A DNA stretch of 64,000 nucleotides from Butyrivibrio sp. VCB2006. GTDB lineage: Bacteria > Bacillota > Clostridia > Lachnospirales > Lachnospiraceae. The translations under genes were made by a program, and so were the position numbers. This document shows positions 19,712 to 27,582 of the stretch, piece after piece; the stretch's first letter is position 1; each line of letters begins with the position of its first letter. The stretch covers positions 248,001 to 312,000 of the forward strand of contig NZ_ATVX01000002.1 in NCBI RefSeq assembly GCF_000420945.1. The letters run 5' to 3'. The notes beneath the pieces are model-generated. The model searched no databases. It had not been told where the DNA came from and worked only from the letters and a program-made list of their open reading frames with translations.

Positions 19712-20368
19712 TTAAATTCCATCCGAATCAAGCTTAACCTTTGGAAGATTCCATAGGAAATGTCTTGCAAGTACTCTGAGGATAATAACAAGAGCAAAGC
19801 TTACAACCATTGCAAGATTCCAGGAATCCATAAGTTCGTGCATGATAACCATGAGGATGCCGCCAATGATAACAGGAAGAGCATATACATGCTTAACAAA
19901 GATTGCCGGCATCTGATTTGAAAGAACATCTCTTAAGACACCGCCGCCAACTCCGGTAATAAATCCCAGGAACACCAATAAAAACTTATCATCCTCGTAG
20001 CCGAAGTTCGCGCCTATCATAACGCCATCTACCATAAAGGCTGCAAGTCCCAGCGTATCAAAAATAAATAGTCCCCTGTCATAGAGTCCTGAGAATTTCC
20101 TGGGGATTCCCCTGTGAAAATACATTATCCCAAATACAATATTGGCAACTATTGCTGCCACCAGCACATAAAATGCATTTACAAACATCTGTGGTGGGAA
20201 ATTTCCCATAATGATGTCCCTTGTGAGTCCGCCACCGCATGCTGTAAGAATGGCCAGAATATTTACTCCAAAGATATCCATTCTCTTTTGAATTCCGGTA
20301 ATTGCACCGGATATGGCAAACGCAACTGTTCCTATAAAATCAAAAATTAAAAGTAACGACACTGACAA
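19712..20368 (-). CDS. TRIC / UPF0126 family membrane channel protein
   Basis: 218 residues, seven membrane helices formed by two similar halves. Each half carries the UPF0126 signature: GGGLTRDIIMG near residue 45 and GGGVLRDVLSN near 130. Members are related to trimeric intracellular cation channels; some (YadS-type) have been linked to glycine uptake. Predicted start is a TTG at 20368, ten bases after GGGAG. Monocistronic, running in the same direction as the FIST-GGDEF operon upstream. Confidence 0.88.
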   Translation of the reverse strand: MSVSLLLIFDFIGTVAFAISGAITGIQKRMDIFGVNILAILTACGGGLTRDIIMGNFPPQMFVNAFYVLVAAIVANIVFGIMYFHRGIPRKFSGLYDRGLFIFDTLGLAAFMVDGVMIGANFGYEDDKFLLVFLGFITGVGGGVLRDVLSNQMPAIFVKHVYALPVIIGGILMVIMHELMDSWNLAMVVSFALVIILRVLARHFLWNLPKVKLDSDGI

Positions 20369-20415
20369 AATTCGTATTCTCCCAACAATATCTAATCATA
20401 TTCTTATAAAGAGCT

Positions 20416-22185
20416 TTATTTGATGCAGATTCTATTCTTTCCGCTTCCCTTAGCCACGTATAAAGCCTCATCTGCGCGGTGGAAAATATCATCAACACTG
20501 TCTCCATCTTTGAACTCAGTCATACCTATGCTGATTGTTCTTGTGCCTACACCTTCAAATACTGTTTCAGCAATTTCTTGTCTGACACCATCAATAAGAG
20601 AAACCGCATCCTTAAGCGAAGTCTTGGGCAGCATGAAAAGAAATTCCTCTCCGCCCCAACGGCCAATAATAGAATTGGGAACCTTATCAATCTGCTTTTC
20701 CAGCATATTACTGATTCCAACAATAACCCTGTCACCTTCAGCATGTCCGTAAGTATCATTTATTGATTTGAAATCATCGATATCGACAATTCCAAGAGTA
20801 ATATCAAAGTTCATATTCCTGTAATGATCTACAGTTCCACGAACGACCTTATCAATTACACGTCTGTTATTAAGTCCTGTAAGAGCATCAGTATCTGCCA
20901 TCTGCTGAAGTTCATCGTTAGCAGCGCGAAGCTCAGCTGCGGTAACATTTATAAACGTAGCAAGCCTTCTTACCATGGAAATCTGTCCATGCATTTTCTG
21001 CTCGTCAGACATTTCAATCTTCTTGTCACCATTTCCTGTAGGCTGAGCCTTGGCGTGTTCACCTTCACGCATACTTATCGCAATCAGAGTCACATGATGC
21101 TCTATAAGATAATCGTCCATACGCATTATCTCACCGCTTGAATAAAAACCTGCCACAGGTGCTATCTTACTAAAAGGCCCTGTTTCCTTGTTGATCAGAT
21201 ATTTCCAATAAAGCCTTCTGACACCACAGGAATAGAGAAATACTGCCTGAGGCGCAAACTCTTTTACATGTTCTGCAAGCTCTGTAACATCGCCTTTAAT
21301 TACATCCGGATCACCATAGGACAAATTAACCTTAGTTCCTTTATCAAGATCAGCTGCAAGGAGTATTGAACCACTCTCAGAATCACAAGAAAAAGGAAGC
21401 CTTAGTACATGCTGGCCATGCTGCGTGGACATAATCGGAAACTCTAGTATATTGGAAAAGAAATCATCATTAGCCTGAATATCAAGATACTTGCTGTAAA
21501 TCTGTGTAGCAGGAACCCCATCCAGCTCATAAAGGCGCTTACCTTCTATCTTGGTAGCCGTCATATCTTTTCCCAAAGGCTTCCAACCTATGGCATGCCT
21601 GATATCAACTACAAGATCATCACCGGAATAAGTTATCAAAAGAACTCCTGCATGGCTTATGTCATTCTCATTCATTACGCTGGTATAAGTCTCAGAAATA
21701 TCGGCATTTGCACTGCCGCCTCCAAAAAACTGGACGTCACTTCTGCACTTTTCTACTTTGTTGAGAATCTTGCGAGAATTAATAGTCTTAAGTGTTATCA
21801 GTATTTCTGCAGCCTTGATGTTGTCAGCCTGATTGATCACATCCATGATCCTGGATCCGACTTCAGTTTCACCATCTACGGGACAATCATATAAATGTAC
21901 ACTGACATCTGTAGATTCAAACACAGACACTGCCATGACCATGCCATATTCAGCAAGATGTCCGTCACAGATATCACCATTTGAACTGGTTCCGCCAATA
22001 TGCGCATCTTTGTAAACATCCCTGATAATGCTCTGAACCTGATTTATCTGCTCATCTGTAAACACAATCGAATACAGATGGAAAAGAATCGACTTGTAAG
22101 GATGGTTTTCTGTATATGCATAAACCTCCTTAATGGCTTTATCTACTTCCCCAACCTGTGTAAATTCATAGTTAAACTGTTTCAT
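20416..22185 (-). CDS. FIST-domain diguanylate cyclase
   Basis: 589 residues, soluble. FIST N and C domains (about 1-380), proposed in signal transduction as small-ligand (amino-acid) sensors, are followed by a short helical linker (about 385-425) and a GGDEF domain. The catalytic signature is GGEEF at 511-515 with DALTGLNNRR upstream, so it should make c-di-GMP from GTP. The inhibitory RxxD site nine residues before GG is absent (VPNS), suggesting no product inhibition. GAGGGGG precedes the ATG. It starts nine bases after the small membrane protein gene, an operon, and parallels the other c-di-GMP proteins at the left end of the window. Confidence 0.92.
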   Translation of the reverse strand: MKQFNYEFTQVGEVDKAIKEVYAYTENHPYKSILFHLYSIVFTDEQINQVQSIIRDVYKDAHIGGTSSNGDICDGHLAEYGMVMAVSVFESTDVSVHLYDCPVDGETEVGSRIMDVINQADNIKAAEILITLKTINSRKILNKVEKCRSDVQFFGGGSANADISETYTSVMNENDISHAGVLLITYSGDDLVVDIRHAIGWKPLGKDMTATKIEGKRLYELDGVPATQIYSKYLDIQANDDFFSNILEFPIMSTQHGQHVLRLPFSCDSESGSILLAADLDKGTKVNLSYGDPDVIKGDVTELAEHVKEFAPQAVFLYSCGVRRLYWKYLINKETGPFSKIAPVAGFYSSGEIMRMDDYLIEHHVTLIAISMREGEHAKAQPTGNGDKKIEMSDEQKMHGQISMVRRLATFINVTAAELRAANDELQQMADTDALTGLNNRRVIDKVVRGTVDHYRNMNFDITLGIVDIDDFKSINDTYGHAEGDRVIVGISNMLEKQIDKVPNSIIGRWGGEEFLFMLPKTSLKDAVSLIDGVRQEIAETVFEGVGTRTISIGMTEFKDGDSVDDIFHRADEALYVAKGSGKNRICIK

Positions 22186-22194
22186 TTAGCCCCC

Positions 22195-22659
22195 TCAACA
22201 TCTAGCCATAAGCCTCTTTAAGAAAATCGGCTGGAATATAAAGATTAATACATATCCGACAATAAAGCAAATAATCAGTGATGGAAAAAACATTCCAGCA
22301 AAACTTATCTGAGCCATACCACCGGACTGTTTCATTACCATCTGATATGCCAAAAATACCATGACAAAAGTTATAATAGGCGTATATATAAGGTTCGAAA
22401 TAAGACTTGCAAATAGTCTTTCTGCAAGCGTTCCCTGCCTAAGTCCAAGTTTTCCCGCCAAGATGTTTGTAATTTTTCCCATTGGAATCAAAAAGCCGAT
22501 GATCATGCTGATAATAGTGCTCACGATAAAACTGATAATAAATCCCGGCACAGTAAAATGCCCTGAAGTCCCCATTCCCACAAGAGATAGACAACAACTC
22601 ATGAGAAGTCCCATTCTGATACTCATTCCGCGTCCGACTTTCTTCATCTTCTCTTCCAT
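22195..22659 (-). CDS. DUF2798-like membrane protein
   Basis: 154 residues with four membrane helices. The second and third blocks (VPGFIISFIVSTIISMIIGF and NLIYTPIITFVMVFL) have the repeating helix-pair character of small DUF2798-type proteins. Start at 22659 (MEEKMKKVG) because GGAGGAAT lies just upstream; the open frame reaches further to 22716 without a ribosome site. Directly upstream of the FIST-GGDEF gene and cotranscribed with it; a membrane partner of that cyclase is possible but not shown. Confidence 0.7.
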   Translation of the reverse strand: MEEKMKKVGRGMSIRMGLLMSCCLSLVGMGTSGHFTVPGFIISFIVSTIISMIIGFLIPMGKITNILAGKLGLRQGTLAERLFASLISNLIYTPIITFVMVFLAYQMVMKQSGGMAQISFAGMFFPSLIICFIVGYVLIFIFQPIFLKRLMARC

Positions 22660-22808
22660 TTGATTCCTCCGATTCTCATGCTCAATAATCATCTTCAGGT
22701 TACTAACATTTTTCATTTGAATCCCATGAAATATAACACCTCAATTATATCAAAAATCCAAATGAGATACAGTCTATAAGAGCCCTGTACGCAAGTTTTT
22801 TTACTTAT

Positions 22809-22837
22809 TTGAACAACCTTATGATTTATGGTAGTAT
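22809..22837 (+). promoter_or_regulatory. Promoter of the NifX-SlyD fusion gene
   Basis: TTGAAC at 22809-22814 and TAGTAT at 22832-22837 with a 17-base spacer; start expected near 22844, AGAAAGGA being the ribosome site. Confidence 0.4.
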
Positions 22838-22881
22838 CTTAGGGTTGCTATATTCTTTTAGACAGATAGAAAGGATTAAAT

Positions 22882-23817
22882 ATGAAAATCGCAGTAACTT
22901 ACGATAATGGTGAAGTATTCCAGCACTTTGGACATTCAGAGAACTTCAAGATATACGATGTTGATCAGGATGGTAAGGTCGTATCTTCAAATGTCATCGG
23001 AACAGATGGTGCAGGACACGAAGCTCTTGCAGATCTTCTTGCAGATGAAGAGGTAGATATCCTTATCTGCGGCGGTATTGGCGGCGGCGCTATGCAGGCT
23101 CTTGACGAGAATGGAATTGATGTTTGCTCAGGAGCATCAGGAAGCGCTGATAAAGCTGTAGAGGATTTCCTTGCAGGAATTCTTGAGAGCACAGGTGTTA
23201 ACTGTGATCATCACCACGGCGAAGGCCATGATGATCATGAACACAGCTGCGGAAGTCACTCATGTCACGATGAATCTTCTGAAGAAGAAGATTGCGGCGG
23301 ATGCGGTGGATGCTCAGATGATGAAGAAGCCGGATGCGGCGGTGGCTGTGGCGGATGCTCAGGTTGCCATAGCACTCCTCTCTTCGAAGGCAAGAACGTT
23401 GGTAAGACCTGCCGAGTTCACTACACAGGAACCTTCAACAACGGTGAGAAATTTGATTCATCCTATGACAGAGGACAGACTCTTGATTTCGTTTGCGGTA
23501 TGGGAATGATGATTCACGGCTTTGATAAGGCTGTTGCCGAAATGAATGTTGGTGATATCGTTGATATCCACCTTACACCAAACGAAGCTTATGGTGAGAT
23601 TGATCCTGATGCAATCATTAAGCTCCAGATTTCCGAGCTTCCTGGTTCTGAGGATCTTACTATCGGACAGCAGGTATACCTTCAGGATATCTACGGAAGA
23701 CCAATTCCTGTTAAGGTTATTGAGAAGACTGAAACAGAGATTACTTTCGATGCTAACCACGAGATGGCTGGCAAAGAGTTAAACTTCAAGATTGAACTTG
23801 TAGAAATTGCAGACTGA
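22882..23817 (+). CDS. NifX-like domain fused to SlyD-type FKBP prolyl isomerase through a Cys/His-rich linker
   Basis: 311 residues. Residues 1-105 form a NifX/NifB-C (dinitrogenase iron-molybdenum cofactor) domain: MKIAVTYDNGEVFQHFGHSE and ICGGIGGGAM are typical. About 106-168 is an extreme metal-binding linker with HHHGEGHDDHEHSCGSH, then repeats such as CGGCGGC and CSGCH. The rest is an FKBP domain with the insert-in-flap of SlyD (VHYTGTFNNGEKFDSS, then NEAYGEI and ANHEMAGKELNFK). E. coli SlyD is a nickel chaperone with a metal-binding tail; here the metal-rich part precedes the isomerase and is joined to a cofactor-binding domain. A role in metal or iron-sulfur delivery is inferred. Monocistronic. 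Confidence 0.9.
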   Translation: MKIAVTYDNGEVFQHFGHSENFKIYDVDQDGKVVSSNVIGTDGAGHEALADLLADEEVDILICGGIGGGAMQALDENGIDVCSGASGSADKAVEDFLAGILESTGVNCDHHHGEGHDDHEHSCGSHSCHDESSEEEDCGGCGGCSDDEEAGCGGGCGGCSGCHSTPLFEGKNVGKTCRVHYTGTFNNGEKFDSSYDRGQTLDFVCGMGMMIHGFDKAVAEMNVGDIVDIHLTPNEAYGEIDPDAIIKLQISELPGSEDLTIGQQVYLQDIYGRPIPVKVIEKTETEITFDANHEMAGKELNFKIELVEIAD

Positions 23818-23837
23818 TAATTAATTATGTCAATAAA

Positions 23838-23903
23838 AAGAGCTGTCTTAACATCTTTGATTTCCGGATATTATCCGAATCTGTGATGATTACGACAGCT
23901 CTT
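23838..23903. terminator. Bidirectional terminator with nested hairpin
   Basis: Outer stem AAGAGCTGTC / GACAGCTCTT, inner stem TCCGGATA / TATCCGA; T runs on both sides. It separates the fusion gene from convergent nudC. Confidence 0.75.
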
Positions 23904-23906
23904 ATT

Positions 23907-24839
23907 TTATACCGTTCCCGCGTATCCCTTTTCTTTATACACTCTCATCATCTCATTGGTGAGGCTGTAGTCAGGTACCTGAAGTACAATATCTTCCGGT
24001 GAAACCCACTCAGCGTACTTAAGTTCAGACTCATCCATTCTGATTTCTTTGTCACCAGCCACATCACAATAGAATCCGCTTAGGATATCAGAGGCCATTC
24101 CCCAAGGTTGTGACTTATAATACCTGATGTTAGTTACTTCAAGTCCCACCTCTTCCATTACTTCACGCTTAACTGTCTCTTCCAGCGTCTCGCCGATTTC
24201 TGTAAAACCGGCAACAAGAGCGTTCTGACCAAATCCTGTTCTGTACTTGGTAAGAATAAGCTTGTTGGTTTCCTTATCAGTCACCCCGATTATCACTGCT
24301 GGATTGATTCTTGGATATATCCTGTTTCCGCACTTCGGACATACAAGCGCTCTTTCATTGTCATCATGTTTATTACTGCTTCCGCACTTTCCGCAAAAAC
24401 GTGAAGTGTCATACCACTCGTATAAATGAAATGCGGTATATATGGCAAAAACATAGTGCCTTGGCTTAAGGTTTTCTTTTCTTAATTCCAAAAACTTGCG
24501 ATAGACAAGAGTTCCTTTACCACCTTCGTCCGCAAAACAATCACTAGTCAATTCCTGATCTATAGATAAAAAAAACCGCTCTTCATCAATTGAAAAAGCA
24601 TAGACAAGATTATCTGTGCCGATTTCACAAGATATAGATTTATTATCATCAGCATGAGCGAAATCACTTAATCTAGGAATCAGAAAAGAGCCCTCTTCAC
24701 TTCCAGTTTTAATCAGTATTTCCCTCTCTCTTAGACTTCCTCTAAAAGCAATAATAAAGCTATTTTCATCAGGTCTTTTCTCCGGATCATAATGGTTATC
24801 CAGCTTATATGGTGCAATGTCCTGTAGCATATTAGTCAT
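23907..24839 (-). CDS. nudC: NAD+ diphosphatase (Nudix)
   Basis: Hydrolyses NADH or NAD+ to NMN and AMP, and in other bacteria removes NAD caps from RNA. 310 residues: an N-terminal NudC domain, a zinc ribbon CGKCG...CPKCG near residues 148-170, and a Nudix box GFTEIGETLEETVKREVMEE. The C-terminal YKSQPWGMASDIL matches the SQPWPFP signature of NudC in altered form. Its ATG is inside the end of the marR gene (eight-base overlap) with GGAAGGAG before it, so the two are cotranscribed and coupled. Confidence 0.92.
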   Translation of the reverse strand: MTNMLQDIAPYKLDNHYDPEKRPDENSFIIAFRGSLREREILIKTGSEEGSFLIPRLSDFAHADDNKSISCEIGTDNLVYAFSIDEERFFLSIDQELTSDCFADEGGKGTLVYRKFLELRKENLKPRHYVFAIYTAFHLYEWYDTSRFCGKCGSSNKHDDNERALVCPKCGNRIYPRINPAVIIGVTDKETNKLILTKYRTGFGQNALVAGFTEIGETLEETVKREVMEEVGLEVTNIRYYKSQPWGMASDILSGFYCDVAGDKEIRMDESELKYAEWVSPEDIVLQVPDYSLTNEMMRVYKEKGYAGTV

Positions 24840-25326
24840 CTACTCCTTCCTCAGTCTGCCTGTAGCTTGCCCCTGCTTCCAAAGCCCTTTTTAGGGCCTT
24901 ACTGATGTTATCTCTGTACTCAGGCGGGATTTCCTTAAGCTCATTGAACATGGCTCCGAAGTGCCATCTCAGAATTTCCTTAGAGTAGGTATCATAAAGC
25001 TTACGTCCCTTGTCATTGACTGTAACAGCTATGGATTTTCTTGAGCCCGGAATATAGTTTTTATCCACCAGCCCCTTCTCCTCAAGCCTGTTTATTATCT
25101 TAGTAAAGTTACTTCTGGTAACTCCAAGTCTCTCGGCTACGGCGCTCATAGTCTCCTTCTTCTCTTCATTCTCAAGAAGATACTCCAAAACCTGAATCTG
25201 CGCATAGGAATAGGTCACTCCTTCATGGCACAGTTTCTCGCTTTTATAAACATAAGCATATACATTACAGTATCTGATAAGGGCTTCAACCACTTCACGG
25301 TATTCACCCATCCATGCAAGTTTCAT
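24832..25326 (-). CDS. MarR-family transcriptional regulator
   Basis: 164 residues with a winged helix-turn-helix: helices YAQIQVLEYLL and TMSAVAERLGVTRSNFTKIINRLEEKGLV, and a wing IPGSRKSIAVTVNDKG. Typical MarR proteins are dimeric repressors released by small phenolic or oxidised ligands. Overlaps nudC downstream. It is divergent from the membrane hydrolase gene; an 18-bp imperfect palindrome between them (25399-25416) is a likely operator, so it probably controls itself and the hydrolase. Confidence 0.92.
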   Translation of the reverse strand: MKLAWMGEYREVVEALIRYCNVYAYVYKSEKLCHEGVTYSYAQIQVLEYLLENEEKKETMSAVAERLGVTRSNFTKIINRLEEKGLVDKNYIPGSRKSIAVTVNDKGRKLYDTYSKEILRWHFGAMFNELKEIPPEYRDNISKALKRALEAGASYRQTEEGVDD

Positions 25327-25398
25327 ACAAATCTCCTTAGGTGTTTATTGTATATTTTCCACAAATATTTTTCATTTTCTCCTAGATTATAGACTTAT

Positions 25399-25416
25399 TG
25401 CACAATTAATTGTACA
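25399..25416. promoter_or_regulatory. Probable MarR operator
   Basis: Palindrome TGCACAATTAATTGTACA (one imperfect pair) midway between marR and the hydrolase gene, with the length and A/T centre usual for MarR dimers. A weak TAGACT-17-TACACT promoter toward the hydrolase gene overlaps it. Confidence 0.55.
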
Positions 25417-25418
25417 CT

Positions 25419-25445
25419 ATTTTTGTTTCCAGTGGAAACAAAAAT
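25419..25445 (+). repeat. Perfect 12-bp palindrome in the hydrolase 5' leader
   Basis: ATTTTTGTTTCC, three bases AGT, then the exact complement. It ends five bases before the AGGAGG ribosome site, so as RNA it would form a hairpin next to the start region; as DNA it may be a second operator. Confidence 0.6.
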
Positions 25446-25461
25446 AAAGGAGGGTATTTCT

Positions 25462-27501
25462 ATGAAAGTGAAAAAAGGTACGTCACTACTACTGTGTATT
25501 TCTTTGGTTCTGGTGCTTGTGGGGAGCATCTTCGCCGGCCTTTTCAATGGAGGGCTTGGCTCTACCAAGGTAAGCCGTATTTCTTTTGAAGCGGCAAACG
25601 GAACTCTATCCGGCCTTCTCTATATGCCAAAGGATGCATCAAGCGAAAATCCAAAACCTGCTATTATTGTAACACATGGTTACCTTAACTCAGCAGAAAT
25701 GCAGGATGCAAATGCAATTGAGCTTTCCAGAAGAGGTTTCGTAGTTCTGGCTCTTGATCAGTATGATCATGGTCATTCCAAGCTAAACGCATCATCCTAT
25801 AACAGCCAGGATTTCTTCGGGATGTGGCTTCCATTCTGGGTTAATTCCATGAATGATGCAGTACAGTACATGTACGAGCAGCCCTATGTACTAAAGGATT
25901 CAGCAGGCAATGGTATCATCGGTGTAGAGGGCCATTCCATGGGAGGTTTCTCGACAACAATGGCTCTTGCCATGGATGAGATGCAGTTTGCTACTACAGG
26001 AGTTCGCAAAGTTTATGCAGGTCTTACAGAGGGTGCGGACTTCTCCTATTCTGCCTTTGCAGGAGTAGACGTTGCCACCGCAGATTCTCTTGGCGGCGGA
26101 CGCTACATGGGTAAAGTTGCTGCACAGTACGATGAATTCTTCTTCAATGATCCCACTGTAAGCGGCGGTACTGTCCGTCAGAAAAACTACGTGGCAACAG
26201 ATGAGGCCAAAACCTGGCTTCAGCAGGAAAATCCTACTGCAGGCACATGGTATCAGACTTCTGATGGAGGACAGCGTATCATATATCAGCCCTCACAGAC
26301 TCATCCCTGGAACCATTTTTCCAAAACAACAACAGGCATGGCTATATCATTCTTTACCACAGCCTTTGCAGACTATTCATCATATCTAAAGAACATTACT
26401 CCAAACAATCAGATATGGCAGCTTAAGGAGTTCTTTGAACTTATAGCTCTTATTGGCTTTGTCATGATGCTGGTACCGCTTGTAATGATCATTACAGAGC
26501 TTCCATTCTTTAACGGAGCCAAAACTGAAACTCTTGCACTTGCGGCCCCAAAGAAGGAACTTGGTTCAAGATTAGGCAATTTTGCTACACTGTTTGTACT
26601 GCTGCTTCTTCCGGCATTTTTCTTTGCTCCGCTTATTGACGGCGGCGCAGGAAGCGCAACAGTTAACTTCCTTTTCTATCTTGGTCTTGTATTTGCTTTT
26701 GCTGGAATAATCGGATTTATTCTTTCAGGAAAAGAAAAAGATCACCGGACAGCTTACAGAGTATCCAGCTGCCTGACCGTGATTTCAGGAATAATCCTTG
26801 CTGTCATAGCTAAGGTGCCTATGTATCAGAACCTTGCATTTTGGGTAGCACCTGCTGTCAATGATATTGCATATTGGACGATTGCCTGCGCATTTATATC
26901 ACTTCTTGCAATGAGTGCCATTTTCCTGTTTAGCAAGGTAAAAGAGGGGGCTTCTTTTAAGGACTATGGTGTTGTATTTGACATTAAAGCCATTTTGGCA
27001 GGTCTGTGCACTGCGATTTTCACCGTTGTTATTGCTTATCTTGTTCTTGGTCTTATGGATTTTTTATTCAAAGCAGATTTCCGTATCTGGACCTTTGCAT
27101 TTAAGACCTTTGACATGAATATACTTCCTGCATTCTTCAAGTATTTGCCTACATTCCTGATCTTCTATCTGGTATCTACTGCATCTATCACAGTAAACAC
27201 CAACACAGAAGCACTTAAAGGAATCAAGGGTTACCTTGTAGCTATCGCGCTTAATGCAGGCGGCATTATGTTGTGGCTCATCAATCAGTATGGAACACTT
27301 TTTGCCAAGGGCGTTTCAGCTCACCCCGAATCAGCTCTTTCAGGCATTATTCTGGTAGCAATGGTTCCTACACTCTCAATTGCTGCCATCATATCAAGAG
27401 CACTTTATAAGAGACTTGGTAATATATGGACTCCTGCATTTTTAAATGCAATCCTTATGACTCTTATGACAGTTGCTAACACCACTGTATTTCTGAAGTA
27501 A
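25462..27501 (+). CDS. Alpha/beta hydrolase with C-terminal membrane domain
   Basis: 679 residues. One N-terminal membrane helix, then an alpha/beta hydrolase domain (about 45-330) with oxyanion region THGYLNS and nucleophile elbow GVEGHSMGGFST (Ser near 171). About ten membrane helices follow (about 335-679). A secreted or membrane-facing esterase or dipeptidyl-peptidase-like activity fused to a membrane module is known in Clostridia without a firm function. Start at 25462 because AAAGGAGGG lies nine bases upstream. Divergent from marR, which probably regulates it. Confidence 0.85.
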   Translation: MKVKKGTSLLLCISLVLVLVGSIFAGLFNGGLGSTKVSRISFEAANGTLSGLLYMPKDASSENPKPAIIVTHGYLNSAEMQDANAIELSRRGFVVLALDQYDHGHSKLNASSYNSQDFFGMWLPFWVNSMNDAVQYMYEQPYVLKDSAGNGIIGVEGHSMGGFSTTMALAMDEMQFATTGVRKVYAGLTEGADFSYSAFAGVDVATADSLGGGRYMGKVAAQYDEFFFNDPTVSGGTVRQKNYVATDEAKTWLQQENPTAGTWYQTSDGGQRIIYQPSQTHPWNHFSKTTTGMAISFFTTAFADYSSYLKNITPNNQIWQLKEFFELIALIGFVMMLVPLVMIITELPFFNGAKTETLALAAPKKELGSRLGNFATLFVLLLLPAFFFAPLIDGGAGSATVNFLFYLGLVFAFAGIIGFILSGKEKDHRTAYRVSSCLTVISGIILAVIAKVPMYQNLAFWVAPAVNDIAYWTIACAFISLLAMSAIFLFSKVKEGASFKDYGVVFDIKAILAGLCTAIFTVVIAYLVLGLMDFLFKADFRIWTFAFKTFDMNILPAFFKYLPTFLIFYLVSTASITVNTNTEALKGIKGYLVAIALNAGGIMLWLINQYGTLFAKGVSAHPESALSGIILVAMVPTLSIAAIISRALYKRLGNIWTPAFLNAILMTLMTVANTTVFLK

Positions 27502-27519
27502 TATAATAGTCAAAATAAA

Positions 27520-27573
27520 AAACCGGATAAACCTCTGATGCTTCATACATCAAATCGGTTTATCCGGTTTTTT
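27520..27573. terminator. Bidirectional intrinsic terminator
   Basis: Stem AAACCGGATAAACC / GGTTTATCCGGTTT with a 23-base loop that itself contains GATG/CATC, followed by T runs. Lies between convergent genes. Confidence 0.85.
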
Positions 27574-27582
27574 CTTCATCCT

